From NCBI RefSeq assembly GCF_920984675.1, contig NZ_CAKLBV010000003.1, positions 62,001 to 126,000 of the forward strand: 64,000 nt of DNA. Direction: 5' to 3'. A program made the position numbers and the translations under genes. This document shows, one piece after another, positions 53,088 to 61,975 of this stretch. The DNA is from Methylobacterium sp. Leaf118. Lineage in GTDB: Bacteria > Pseudomonadota > Alphaproteobacteria > Rhizobiales > Beijerinckiaceae. Numbering within the stretch: the stretch's first letter is position 1; every line of letters begins with the position of its first letter. Under the pieces are notes generated by a model. The model saw only the letters and a program-made list of their open reading frames with translations. It did not search any database and was not told where the DNA came from.

Positions 53088-53101
53088 TTGCGCTGGATCA
53101 A
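53088..53101. promoter_or_regulatory. FNR/FixK-like box 2
   Basis: TTGCGCTGGATCAA, 55 bp before the USP 2 start and 95 bp before the divergent secreted-protein gene. It shares TTG-NN-CTGG-N-TCAA with boxes 1 and 3. Confidence 0.72.
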
Positions 53102-53156
53102 GGACTGAGCCCGGGCCGGGACTAGGGTCCGTCCATCGGAAACGAGGACCCCTCCC

Positions 53157-54008
53157 ATGCCGGCACTCCAGAACATCAAGAACGTCATCGTGGGCCTGAC
53201 CGAGGAAGGTCAACGGGACGAGACCAGCGACGCCATCGGCTACGGCCTGTCGCTGTCCGTCGCCGCCGGGGCGCATCTCACCGTGCAGGCCGCCTCGCGT
53301 CGCATCGTCATGAACAGCGCGCTGGCGGGCGGCTTCGGACGGGGCCTCATCTCCGAGGAGAACGGGCGGAACGCCGGCCTGAGCCAGGCCGTCGCCGAGA
53401 AGGTCCGCGGCGACGCGGCGAGCGCCGGCGTCGGATGCACCGTGGAAAGCCCGCAGCTGACGCACCAGGACATCCTCGCCAGCTTCGCGGCCAAGGCCCG
53501 GCTGCACGACCTCACCATCCTCGACGCCGAGGAGCGCACCATCGACCTCGACCGGGAGCTGATCGAGGCGTCGCTGTTCAACAGCGGTCGCCCCGTCATC
53601 GTCGTCCCCGCTGGCCACAACGCCTTCGCCGGCCGGCGCATCGTCATCGCCTGGGACGGCGGGGCGCACGCGGCCCGGGCCGTGAACGACGCGCTCCCCT
53701 TCCTGCTGGCGGCCGAAGCGGTCGAGATCATCTCGGTCGTCGGCGAGAAGGACCTGTCGAGGTCGGTCGCCGGGGCCGAGCTCGCGCCGCACCTCGCCCG
53801 CCACGGCATCGCGGTCACCGTGGACGACCTGCCGCTGCGCCCGGACGGCGACATCGCCGAGACGCTCCGTGACGCGGCCAGCCGCTATCGCGCGGACATG
53901 ATCGTCATGGGCGCCTACCGGCACGGCCCCATCCGGCAGTGGATTTTCGGCGGGCTGACCCAGTCGATGATGGCGGCGTGCCCGATCCCGCTGTTCCTGG
54001 CGCACTGA
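53157..54008 (+). CDS. Tandem universal stress protein (USP 2)
   Basis: 283 residues, two USP domains. The first (MPALQNIKNVIVGLTEEGQRD...) lacks a clear nucleotide loop; the second starts GRRIVIAWDGGAHAARAV near 165 and ends MGAYRHGPIRQWIFGGLT, the G-x2-G-x9-G(S/T)-like ATP loop. Tandem USPs act in survival under starvation, oxidative or low-oxygen conditions. This is the only one of the three USP genes here that is intact. Upstream FNR-like box 2 suggests induction at low oxygen. Confidence 0.9.
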   Translation: MPALQNIKNVIVGLTEEGQRDETSDAIGYGLSLSVAAGAHLTVQAASRRIVMNSALAGGFGRGLISEENGRNAGLSQAVAEKVRGDAASAGVGCTVESPQLTHQDILASFAAKARLHDLTILDAEERTIDLDRELIEASLFNSGRPVIVVPAGHNAFAGRRIVIAWDGGAHAARAVNDALPFLLAAEAVEIISVVGEKDLSRSVAGAELAPHLARHGIAVTVDDLPLRPDGDIAETLRDAASRYRADMIVMGAYRHGPIRQWIFGGLTQSMMAACPIPLFLAH

Positions 54009-54329
54009 GTGTGGTCAGTCGGCGGCGTAGGCTCGGAATGTCCGATTGCTAGCTGGACGGTCGAGGCGATGCCTCCGTCGGCGGAGCCGATTGCAGGATT
54101 CGACATTCCAGGAACTCCTCGTCGTTCGAGGTAAGCCCCGGTTTCGATTGCTCGCCAAGCGGAGCGTGCTCTAGCGTGTCGCCCTCGGTCGCGAGCCGCC
54201 CGCCGTCTACCAGGGCAAGTTCGATCCCCGCGTGCTGTTCAAGGCGTACCGGGCCCTGCACGACCTGCAGGACGTGTGACCACGACGAGGTCGAGCGGCC
54301 CCCTTCCGGGAGGGGGCGCTCAGGGTCCG
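54009..54329. other. Intergenic with a possible gene tail
   Basis: 321 bp. A plus-strand frame ending at 54,280 (PPAVYQGKFDPRVLFKAYRALHDLQDV) looks like the tail of a protein but has no start, so it may be a remnant. Nothing else was seen. Confidence 0.35.
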
Positions 54330-54740
54330 TCAGGCCAGCTTCGGGACACCGCCGGCGAGCCCCTTGGCCCGCCGCTCGTATCCCCCGCATTCGTGTATCT
54401 CGTTCGGATGGGGGTCGACCGGGCCGGGAGAGAACGGGCCGAGGTCGTCCGGGATCACGAGGTCTTCGGAGGCACGAAGAACCGGAACGCCATGCCTGGC
54501 CTTCGGGGCAAGTTGCGACCCGGCGCCTGTGCCGTCCTCGGCGGCCATCTCGTTGGCGAGACGCTCGACCACGTCCAGGGCGGCCTTGATCCTGTCGGCC
54601 TGCCGGCAGACCTCGTCCTCGTCGATCAGGCAGGCGTCGTCCCCTGTCCACCAGCGTCCGTCGTCGATCAGGCGGAGCACCTCGACGAGACGGTCACGCT
54701 GCTTGGTCAGAGTCTCGACCGCGCGGGGACAGGTCATCAC
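54330..54740 (-). CDS. Hypothetical 136-residue protein
   Basis: MMTCPRAVETLTKQRDRLVEVLRLIDDGRWWTGDD... The first 75 residues form helices (DEDEVCRQADRIKAALDVVERLANEMAAED); the rest is polar with a Cys (HECGGYERRAKGL). Divergent from USP 3, with FNR-like box 3 between them. Confidence 0.5.
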   Translation of the reverse strand: MMTCPRAVETLTKQRDRLVEVLRLIDDGRWWTGDDACLIDEDEVCRQADRIKAALDVVERLANEMAAEDGTGAGSQLAPKARHGVPVLRASEDLVIPDDLGPFSPGPVDPHPNEIHECGGYERRAKGLAGGVPKLA

Positions 54741-54938
54741 GAATTCCCTTCCGTCATGGCCGGACGCGGAGCGTCGACCGTGCAGGCGTGGAGGTCAGCG
54801 TAGATGGCGTGGAGCGCCCTCGTCCTTGCGATGGATCAATCGCGCCGAGGTAGTTCTGGCCGCCACCGGGGGAAACCGGCATGTCGTGCCTGGGGAGATC
54901 GGGTGCGCGCGGCTTCGGCTCCAACCCGGACGACCGAC

Positions 54939-54952
54939 TTGCGCTGGGTCAA
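54939..54952. promoter_or_regulatory. FNR/FixK-like box 3
   Basis: TTGCGCTGGGTCAA, 62 bp before the truncated USP 3. It differs from box 2 at one base. Confidence 0.68.
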
Positions 54953-55014
54953 AGCCGTCATCGTCGATGGATGGCACTCTCCGCTTGTCGGAAGCCAATC
55001 GGGACCTGCCCTCC

Positions 55015-55533
55015 ATGACCTATGCCAGCATCATGGTGTCCGTCGATCTCGGCAGCGATGCAAGCGGGCGCATCGGGATCGCCGCCCGCCTCGCGGACGC
55101 CTTCGAAAGCCGGACGATAGGCGTTGCCGCTCAATCGCCCGATCATGGCGCCGCGCAGGTCGGCCCGATGGGCGCCTCCGCCCTGCTTCCGGGCCTCTCT
55201 CGGCAGTCCGTCCGCGACGGGCTTGCCCGAGCGCACGACCTGTTCCGCGAGGCCGTCGGCAGCCTCAGCCGGGTCTTGTGGCGCTCCGCCCCGGAGCCTG
55301 GGCTCGCTTACCTGACGGGCCATACGCGCGCGGCCGACCTGATCGTGGTCGGTCAAGGAAACGGGAACGAGGGGACCGCATGCATCCGCCCGCTCGATCC
55401 CGCCTCCGTCGTCCTCGCGGCGGGACGTCCGGTGCTGGTGGTGCCGCCCGGCATCGATCATTTCGAAGCCCGACACGTGATGGTGGCGTGGAGGGACACG
55501 CGGGAAGCGCGTCGCGAGATCTTTGACGCCTTG
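55015..55533 (+). pseudogene. Universal stress protein truncated by IS21 (USP 3)
   Basis: 173 codons: MTYASIMVSVDLGSDASGRIGIAARLADAF ... VLAAGRPVLVVPPGIDHFEARHVMVAWRDTREARREIFDAL, then IS21 sequence. The second USP domain with the ATP loop is missing. It resembles USP 1 over the first 30 residues (MVSVDLG), so they are paralogues. The lost end is not found on the far side of the IS. Confidence 0.85.
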
Positions 55534-55648
55534 TGTGTTTCGGCGTGCAACTTTGACCCCCTGATGCGGGGGATCGGCGTCCAATTCTGACCCCCTGAAG
55601 CTTGCTCTCGCAGACTGCCCTCCGGGACGACCGGACGGGTGGTGGGGG

Positions 55649-57148
55649 ATGAAGGGCGTGGACACGATTGCGCGCATCCGGCGCGAGTTCTTCATCCGCG
55701 GTCGGTCGATCAAGGACATCGTCCGCGACCTGCACGTCTCCCGCAACACCGTGCGCAAGGTCATCCGCTCGGGAGCCACCAGCTTCGCCTACGAGCGCGA
55801 GGTGCAGCCGCTGCCCAAGCTGGGACCATGGCGGGACGACCTCGACCGGATGCTGGCCACGAACGCCAGCCGGCCGCCGCGCGAGCGGCTGACCCTGATC
55901 CGGGTGTTCGAGGCGCTGCGCGGGCTCGGCTACGAGGGCGGCTACGACGCGGTGCGCCGCTACGCCAAGGGCTGGAAGCGGGAGCGCACTGCCATCACGG
56001 CGCCGGCCTTCGTGCCGCTCTCCTTCGCCCCGGGCGAGGCCTACCAGTTCGACTGGAGCCACGAGATCGTGCTGATCGGCGGCGTGACCACGACGGTCAA
56101 GGTCGCCCACGTCCGGCTCTGCCACTCGCGCATGCTGTTCGTGCGGGCCTACCCGCGTGAGAGCCAGGAGATGGTCTTCGACGCCCATGACCGGGCGTTC
56201 GCCTTCTTCCGCGGTGCCTGCCAGCGCGGGATCTACGACAACATGAAGACCGCGGTGGAGACGATCTTCGTCGGGCGCGAGCGCGCCTATAATCGCCGCT
56301 TCCTGCAGATGTGCTCGCACTACCTCGTCGAGCCGGTGGCCTGCACGCCGGCCTCGGGCTGGGAGAAGGGCCAGGTCGAGAACCAGGTCGGGCTGGTGCG
56401 CGAGCGCCTGTTCACCCCGCGCATCCGGGTGAAGAGCTACGACGAGCTGAACGCCCTGCTGCTCGACGGGGTGATCGCCTACGCCAAGGCCCATCCTCAT
56501 CCCGAGGAACGCGAGCGCAGCGTCTGGGAGCGGTTCGAGGCCGAGCGGGCGGCACTGGTGCCCTATGCCGGCCGCTTCGACGGCTTCCACGCCGTGCCGG
56601 CCGCCGTCTCCTCGACCTGCCTCGTGCGCTTCGACAACAACAAGTACTCGGTCATGGCCTCTGCCATCGGCCGTCCGGTCGAGGTGCGCGCCTACGCCGA
56701 GCGTGTCGAGATCCGCCAGGACGGCCGCATCGTTGCCGAGCATGCCCGCGCCTTCGGCCGTGGCCAGACGGTGTTCGATCCCTGGCACTACGTTCCCGTG
56801 CTCGCCCGCAAGCCCGGTGCGCTCCGCAACGGGGCGCCGTTCAAGGACTGGGTGCTGCCCGCCGCCCTCGACCGGGTCCGGCGCAAGCTTGCCGGCAGCG
56901 CCGACGGCGACCGCCAGATGGTCGAGATCCTCACCGCCGTGCTCGGCGATGGCCTGCCCGCGGTCGAAGCCGCCTGTGCCGAGGCGCTGCGCGAGGGCGT
57001 CCACTCGGCCGACATCGTCCTCAACATCCTGGCTCGCCAGCGCGAGCCCGCCGCCGCCGTCACCCTCCCGACTCCCGAGGGTCTACGGCTGCGCCACGAA
57101 CCTGTTGCCGACTGCGCCCGCTACGACAGCCTGAGGAGAGCCCGATGA
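55649..57148 (+). CDS. istA: IS21 transposase IstA, copy 2
   Basis: 499 residues, predicted protein identical to copy 1, with the same HTH and D135, D197, E244 triad. ATGA overlap with istB. Confidence 0.95.
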   Translation: MKGVDTIARIRREFFIRGRSIKDIVRDLHVSRNTVRKVIRSGATSFAYEREVQPLPKLGPWRDDLDRMLATNASRPPRERLTLIRVFEALRGLGYEGGYDAVRRYAKGWKRERTAITAPAFVPLSFAPGEAYQFDWSHEIVLIGGVTTTVKVAHVRLCHSRMLFVRAYPRESQEMVFDAHDRAFAFFRGACQRGIYDNMKTAVETIFVGRERAYNRRFLQMCSHYLVEPVACTPASGWEKGQVENQVGLVRERLFTPRIRVKSYDELNALLLDGVIAYAKAHPHPEERERSVWERFEAERAALVPYAGRFDGFHAVPAAVSSTCLVRFDNNKYSVMASAIGRPVEVRAYAERVEIRQDGRIVAEHARAFGRGQTVFDPWHYVPVLARKPGALRNGAPFKDWVLPAALDRVRRKLAGSADGDRQMVEILTAVLGDGLPAVEAACAEALREGVHSADIVLNILARQREPAAAVTLPTPEGLRLRHEPVADCARYDSLRRAR

Positions 57149-57879
57149 TGGAACGCCAGCAGATCCTCGCCACGATGGGCGAGCTGAAGTTGTTTGGGAT
57201 GAAGGCGGCCTACGACGAGATCATCAAGGTCGCGGTCAAGCGCACCCACGAGCCGCAGCAGATCGTCGGCGACCTGCTCCAGGCCGAGATCAGCGAGAAG
57301 CAGGCCCGCTCGATCCGCTACCAGATGACGATCGCCAAGCTGCCCCTGGCCAAGGACATCACCGAGTTCGCCTTCGCCGGCACGCCGATCAACGAGGGGC
57401 TGGTGCGCGATCTCGCCGGCGGCGAGTTCCTGGCGCATCAGCGCAACGTCGTGCTCGTCGGCGGCACTGGCACCGGCAAGACCCACCTCGCCATCGCCAT
57501 CGCGCGGGCCTGCATCCGCGACGGGGCGCGGGGCCGGTTCTACAACGTCGTCGACCTCGTCAACCGGCTCGAAGCCGAGGCACGCGCCGGCCGGCAGGGC
57601 CGCATCGCCGACCATCTCGCCCGACTCGACCTCGTGGTGCTCGACGAACTCGGCTACCTGCCCTTCGCGCAGTCGGGCGGCCAACTCCTGTTCCACCTGA
57701 TCAGCAAGCTCTACGAAACCACCTCGATCGTGGTCACCACCAACCTCGCCTTCGGGGAATGGCCGAGCGTGTTTGCCGGCGACGCCAAGATGACCACCGC
57801 GCTGCTCGATCGGCTCACGCACCATTGCGAGATCGTCGAGACCGGCAACGAGAGCTGGCGCTTCAAGAACCGCGCCTGA
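57145..57879 (+). CDS. istB: IS21 helper ATPase IstB, copy 2 (normal Walker A)
   Basis: 244 residues. Walker A is GGTGTGKT (106-113), the standard form, unlike copy 1. It is the copy expected to be functional and able to support transposition of both elements. Confidence 0.95.
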   Translation: MMERQQILATMGELKLFGMKAAYDEIIKVAVKRTHEPQQIVGDLLQAEISEKQARSIRYQMTIAKLPLAKDITEFAFAGTPINEGLVRDLAGGEFLAHQRNVVLVGGTGTGKTHLAIAIARACIRDGARGRFYNVVDLVNRLEAEARAGRQGRIADHLARLDLVVLDELGYLPFAQSGGQLLFHLISKLYETTSIVVTTNLAFGEWPSVFAGDAKMTTALLDRLTHHCEIVETGNESWRFKNRA

Positions 57880-57909
57880 GGTCGGCTACCCGTCGCGCCT
57901 TCCGGATCC

Positions 57910-57958
57910 CTGATCAGCCCGGCTGCGCCACCCCGACCCGCTCCGCCGGGCTGATCAG
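57910..57958 (+). terminator. Hairpin after istB, copy 2
   Basis: Same 14-bp perfect stem as in copy 1 (CTGATCAGCCCGGC/GCCGGGCTGATCAG), 30 bp after istB, no T tract. Confidence 0.5.
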
Positions 57959-58033
57959 AGGCGTCACGCCATACCCATCCAGGGGGTCAATTTTGGACGC
58001 CGATCCGGGGTCAACATTCCACGCTGTTTGACA

Positions 58034-58685
58034 CCACCCGGCGCGCCGCGCTCACGGTATTGCTCTTCACGACGGCGTTTCGCACGCCCTCCAGGTCGGC
58101 GATGCGGATGTCAGAGACGAGCCGGTCACGGATACGGTTGAAGGCCTCGTGCCGCAGGTAGCTCTCGTAGTCCTTCCTGTAGGTCGGCTTCAGATCAGGC
58201 AGCTTGGCCGCGAGAAATTCGTCGACAAGGTCGCGCCAGAGCCAAGGCCCGTGTGCGCGCCGGTCCGCCTCGGTCTGCGCCGGGGTGTCGTCGACGGCGG
58301 CCGAGATCTCCGCCGCGGCGCCCTCGTCCCCGGTATGACCCAGCGAGGCCTCGAACGCCGCGACCTGGCGCCGGGGGTCCCGGCCGCGCTTCAGGCTGAT
58401 GCGCGCGAGGGCTGCCTGGTCGCGCGCCTGCTGGACCGTGATGCGGTTGGCCTCGCCCAGGCGAACCGTGGCATGCTCCGTCTTGAGCATGAATGTCGAT
58501 GCCGTCGGGGTGACCCGCAGGATCAGCCCGGGCGTCTGCGTGTCGGCGAACTCGATTCCGCGCCCCGGGACGCGCCCCTCCTCGATGAGCGTCTCGCCTC
58601 GGACGACGTGGTCGAGCCCGAGGGACACCCGCTTTCGGGTGTACGCCGCCGGCTTCGCCTTGGCCTTCGCAGCCGCCTTCGCCAT
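58034..58685 (-). pseudogene. int: Tyrosine integrase, N-terminal half (cut by IS21)
   Basis: About 217 residues from ATG 58,685. A basic N-terminal arm-binding region (MAKAAAKAKAKPAAYTRKRVSLGLDHVV, then TVQQARDQAALARISLKRGRDP) is followed by a core-binding helical domain (WRDLVDEFLAAKLPDLKPTYRKDYESYL). It ends after NTVSAARRVV at the IS edge; the catalytic domain with R-H-R-Y is absent. It starts 21 bp from the arm-type repeat and 167 bp from the right att site, the normal place for the element's own integrase. Confidence 0.85.
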
Positions 58686-58705
58686 GCCCTGCCCAGGTCC
58701 CCGTT

Positions 58706-58730
58706 TCGAGTGATACCAGCCTGATACCAG
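58706..58730 (+). repeat. Arm-type integrase site, right end
   Basis: TCGAGTGATACCAGCCTGATACCAG, identical and in the same orientation as 9,064-9,088. It is followed here by a further CCTGA. It lies directly upstream of int, so it may also let the integrase control its own promoter. A short inverted match, CTGGCTACG at 58,759, pairs with CGTAGCCAG at 9,112 near the left copy. Confidence 0.6.
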
Positions 58731-58851
58731 CCTGACGGGGAAACGCTGCGCAACGGGGCTGGCTACGCAGGGACGCGGATTTTCGCTGTATTCTCAATGC
58801 GGTGGTTAATGGAATGGGCCGGCAATCAGGGGTGAAATCTAGTCGAGGGAT

Positions 58852-58901
58852 CAGCCTTCCAAGCTGAATACGAGGGTTCGATTCCCTTCACCCGCTCCAA
58901 C
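58852..58901 (+). repeat. att site, right copy
   Basis: 50 bp identical to the 3' part of tRNA-Gly (8,940-8,989); no 5' tRNA half is present, so this is not a functional tRNA. It marks the right end of the element. Confidence 0.92.
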
Positions 58902-59091
58902 AGCTTGCCCCACCCGGATCGCCATGGTGCCGCTCCGCTTGCTCTCGGCAGGGCCGTTCCGCTTCGAGGATTCGCCCGAGGGCGGGCGCCGTCCTAGGTT
59001 TTTTGACCGCGCCCAATAAAAGATCGTCCGGAACCTTGGTCGCCGGCCTCCGGCGTCAGGCGGGCCAGCCGCCCTTGGCCGGGGATGCAGC

Positions 59092-60663
59092 TCACGGCGT
59101 CCGCGGCCGCACCGTCCAGGTCGCCCAAAAGACCGGGCGGCCGTAGAGCGAGGACGCGTCGCTGCCGTCGGCGCGGGGCGCCCGGCGGTCGAGCCAGGTC
59201 AGGAAGCCGCCCTTGTCCGGGTAGATGTCCGGGGTGTCGAGATTGCCGTGGCGGTCGGTCATCAGCCCGAACCCGTCCCGGGTGACACGCCCCAGGGCGT
59301 CGCCGCCGGAGCGCAGGCCGAGATAGGCGGTCGAGTGGCCGGCCGCGACCGGCTCAGAGAACAACGACAAAGCCGTGATGCTGCCGGGCGACAGATCGGT
59401 GGTGTAGTGCAGGCAGACGTCGGCGATCGGCCCGCCCGAGACGGTGACCGGCCGCGAGCACGCATAGACCACCGCCCAGCGGTCCATGCCCCGGGCCTTG
59501 GCGACCCGCACGAGGCTGTCGGCCGGCAGGCCCTCGATCAGGGTCACCGGGGACGACCACGCCCGTTCGGCCAGGGGATCCCGGCTGGTGCGCAGGTAGA
59601 GTCCCATCCGGCGCTTCTCCCGCGGCGCCCCGCACTCGGTGGGGAGCACGTCGGTGTAGAAATAGTGGTAGGTGCGGTCGACCATGCTGATCGAGCCCGA
59701 CAGCCCCCGCGCCTCGAAGCCCGGGGCGGCGCAATGTCCGGTGATGGCCTGGCCGGTCTCGTCGAGCACCGGGGCGGGCTTGGGCGTGGGCGGGGCTTCC
59801 CGCCGGCCGCGTCCGCGACGGCGCCCCCCCTCCTCCTGCGGCGGCCCGCCGAAGGGCATCCAGGCCGTGCCGGGATCGGCCGTGACCCGCAGGTCGAGCC
59901 CCTGGAAGTCGTAGGTGCGCGCCTGGACGAGGACGCGGCGCTGCCCGCCCTCGGCCGACTCCGTCGCCGTGGTCAGGATCGCGTAATAGGGGTCGCCCGC
60001 CCAGTCGCGTCCGGCCACCATCATGGCGCTGCCGGAGGGATCGCCCTCGGTCACCGTGGGCCGCGGGCGGAACGTCATCCGCTCCTGCCCTCGGCCCTGC
60101 GCCTGGGCCGGCCCTTGGCCTTGGGCGCGCGCCTCCCGAGCCTCCCGACGGGCTTCGCGGCGGGCGCGGCGGCTCTCCCGGCTGTTGCGGCGGGACTTTC
60201 GCGCCTCTGCGGGCGCGCCGCTTGCGGGGCCCGCGTTCCAGAAGCGGGGATCGGTCACCGGCAGGGTGGTGGCGAGCGCGTCGGCCTGCCGGCCGAGGCG
60301 CACCGCGCCGCCCGCCGCCGGATCGTCGGCGACCCGGTCGGCCAGGCAGGCCTCGTCGCCCCGGCGGCTCTCCCGGGCGGGTGGCTCGCCGCGATAGATC
60401 ACCTGGAGGGGCCCGGGTGGCCCGGTCTCCTTGAGGCGCATGATCTGCACGTCGTGGACGTAGCGGCAGGGGGGCGGCAGGGCGTAGACGCCCTCGGCCT
60501 CGTCGTCGGAGCGGCAGATTTCCAGGGCACCGCCGCCGGTTTGGTAGCAGGAAGCGCCGCCCTTCGACGCCGCGGCGGCCCGCCCGGACGGCGCCGCGGA
60601 AAGGACGAGCAGGGCCGCGACCGAGACGGCGGGGGTGAGGAGAAGCAAGCTGGACCGGAGCAC
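59092..60663 (-). CDS. Large secreted protein of unknown function
   Basis: 523 residues from a GTG at 60,663, chosen because it starts a signal peptide (VLRSSLLLLTPAVSVAALLVLSAAPSG). Features: Cys pairs (ASCYQTGGGALEICRSDDEAEGVYALPPPCRYVHDV), an Arg-rich Ser/Ala helix (about 155-190), and beta-rich repeats in the second half (GLYLRTSRDPLAERAW; RWAVVYACSRPV; GLRSGGDALGRVTRDGFGLMTDRHG) that resemble glycosidase or sialidase-like propeller blades. No catalytic motif was recognised. It is outside the element, divergent from leuB. Confidence 0.55.
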   Translation of the reverse strand: MLRSSLLLLTPAVSVAALLVLSAAPSGRAAAASKGGASCYQTGGGALEICRSDDEAEGVYALPPPCRYVHDVQIMRLKETGPPGPLQVIYRGEPPARESRRGDEACLADRVADDPAAGGAVRLGRQADALATTLPVTDPRFWNAGPASGAPAEARKSRRNSRESRRARREARREAREARAQGQGPAQAQGRGQERMTFRPRPTVTEGDPSGSAMMVAGRDWAGDPYYAILTTATESAEGGQRRVLVQARTYDFQGLDLRVTADPGTAWMPFGGPPQEEGGRRRGRGRREAPPTPKPAPVLDETGQAITGHCAAPGFEARGLSGSISMVDRTYHYFYTDVLPTECGAPREKRRMGLYLRTSRDPLAERAWSSPVTLIEGLPADSLVRVAKARGMDRWAVVYACSRPVTVSGGPIADVCLHYTTDLSPGSITALSLFSEPVAAGHSTAYLGLRSGGDALGRVTRDGFGLMTDRHGNLDTPDIYPDKGGFLTWLDRRAPRADGSDASSLYGRPVFWATWTVRPRTP

Positions 60664-60862
60664 GGGACCTGACCTAGGGCGCGGACTTTGCGAAGGAAGG
60701 CGCCGGACCCGAGCCGCAATACGCAGCCCCCCGAAAAGGTTGCCCGCGTCACGAAGACTTGCGGCCGGCCGGCCGCCTCGATAGAGGCCCGGGCACCCAG
60801 TACGGCGCCTCTCCCCTTTCGGGACGTGGCGCGACGCCCGTCGAGGCAGCCCCGAGGCCCCC

Positions 60863-61975
60863 ATGACGACCTACAAGCTCCTGCTCCTGCCCGGCGACGG
60901 CATCGGCCCCGAGGTGATGACCGAGGTGGAGAAGATCGTCGGCTGGCTCAACCGGTCCGGCCTCGCCTCCTTCGAGACCGAGCGCGACCATGTCGGCGGC
61001 TCGGCCCTCGACGCCCACGGCAAGCCCCTCTCCGACGAGACCCTGGCGCGGGCCGACGCGGCGGACGCGATCCTCCTCGGCGCCGTCGGCGGCCCGAAAT
61101 GGACCGGCGTGGCCTACGATCTGCGGCCCGAGGCGGGCCTGCTGCGCCTGCGCAAGGATCTCGGCCTGTTCGCCAATCTGCGGCCGGCCCTCTGCTACCC
61201 GGCGCTCGCCGACGCCTCGGCGCTCAAGCGCGATCTGGTCGAGGGGCTCGACATCATGATCGTGCGCGAACTCACCGGCGGCGTCTATTTTGGCGAGCCG
61301 AAAGAGATCACCACCCTGCCGGACGGCTCGAAGCGGGCCGTCGACACGCAGGTCTACACCACCGCCGAGATCGAGCGGATCGCCCACGTCGCCTTCGACC
61401 TCGCCCGCAAGCGCTCGGGCCGCGTGGCCTCTGCCGAGAAGAACAACGTGATGAAGACCGGCGTCCTCTGGAAGGAGGTCGTCACCCGGGTCCATGCCGA
61501 GCATTATTCCGATGTCGCGCTCGAGCATGTCCTGGCCGACAACTGCGCCATGCAGCTGGTGCGGCGGCCCAAGCAGTTCGACGTGCTGGTGACCGACAAC
61601 CTGTTCGGCGACGTGCTCTCGGATGTCGCCGCGATGCTGACCGGCTCCCTCGGCATGCTGCCCTCCGCCTCGCTCGGCGCCGCCGACGCCCGCGGCACCC
61701 GCAAGGCGCTCTACGAGCCGGTCCACGGCTCGGCTCCCGACATCGCGGGCAAGGGCTACGCCAACCCGATCGCGATGATCGGCTCCCTCGCCATGTGCCT
61801 GCGCTATTCCTTCGGTCTCGGCGAGGCCGCCGACCTGCTGGAGAGCGCCATCACCCGGGCGCTCGCCGGCGGGGCCCGCACCCGCGACATCGCGGCTGAG
61901 GGCGAGAACGGGATCGACACGGCCCAGATGGGCGACGCGATCCTGCACGAGCTGGAGTCGGTGCGGGGGGCGTGA
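60863..61975 (+). CDS. leuB: 3-isopropylmalate dehydrogenase
   Basis: 370 residues, usual length. [13 protein letters not shown] at the N-terminus, the substrate Arg region [33 protein letters not shown], the Lys/Asp catalytic set ([34 protein letters not shown]) and the NAD-binding [18 protein letters not shown]. It oxidises and decarboxylates 3-isopropylmalate in leucine biosynthesis in the cytoplasm. Its stop overlaps the next start (GTGA). Confidence 0.97.
   Translation: MTTYKLLLLPGDGIGPEVMTEVEKIVGWLNRSGLASFETERDHVGGSALDAHGKPLSDETLARADAADAILLGAVGGPKWTGVAYDLRPEAGLLRLRKDLGLFANLRPALCYPALADASALKRDLVEGLDIMIVRELTGGVYFGEPKEITTLPDGSKRAVDTQVYTTAEIERIAHVAFDLARKRSGRVASAEKNNVMKTGVLWKEVVTRVHAEHYSDVALEHVLADNCAMQLVRRPKQFDVLVTDNLFGDVLSDVAAMLTGSLGMLPSASLGAADARGTRKALYEPVHGSAPDIAGKGYANPIAMIGSLAMCLRYSFGLGEAADLLESAITRALAGGARTRDIAAEGENGIDTAQMGDAILHELESVRGA

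Larger units (their letters stand above)
55534..58033 (+). mobile_element. IS21-family insertion sequence, copy 2
   Basis: 2,500 bp, direct repeat of copy 1 at an offset of 44,369 bp. Left flank is a truncated USP gene, right flank a truncated integrase. The two flanks are unrelated and there is no target duplication, so DNA between them was probably deleted by an IS-mediated event. Confidence 0.95.
8940..58901. mobile_element. Integrative element / genomic island in tRNA-Gly
   Basis: Bounded by the 50-bp tRNA-Gly repeat at each end. A tyrosine integrase N-terminus lies at the right end and matching 25-bp arm-type repeats lie just inside both ends. No relaxase, coupling protein or type IV secretion gene was seen, so it is an integrative island and not a self-transmissible ICE. 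It carries two IS21 copies, an IS630, IS3 remnants, several broken genes, a ubiquitin-like operon and a stress regulon. The integrase lacks its catalytic domain, so excision would need a helper. Confidence 0.88.

Noticed and set aside
55265..57004. Long minus-strand open frame within IS21
   Set aside because: Also seen in copy 1 and opposite istA; known shadow in high-GC IS21 elements.
11165..58033. The whole IS21-flanked segment as a composite transposon
   Set aside because: No target duplication at the outer edges, and the tRNA att repeats and arm sites explain the island borders better.
58852..58901. Second tRNA-Gly gene
   Set aside because: Only the 3' half is present; no acceptor 5' strand or D arm upstream.
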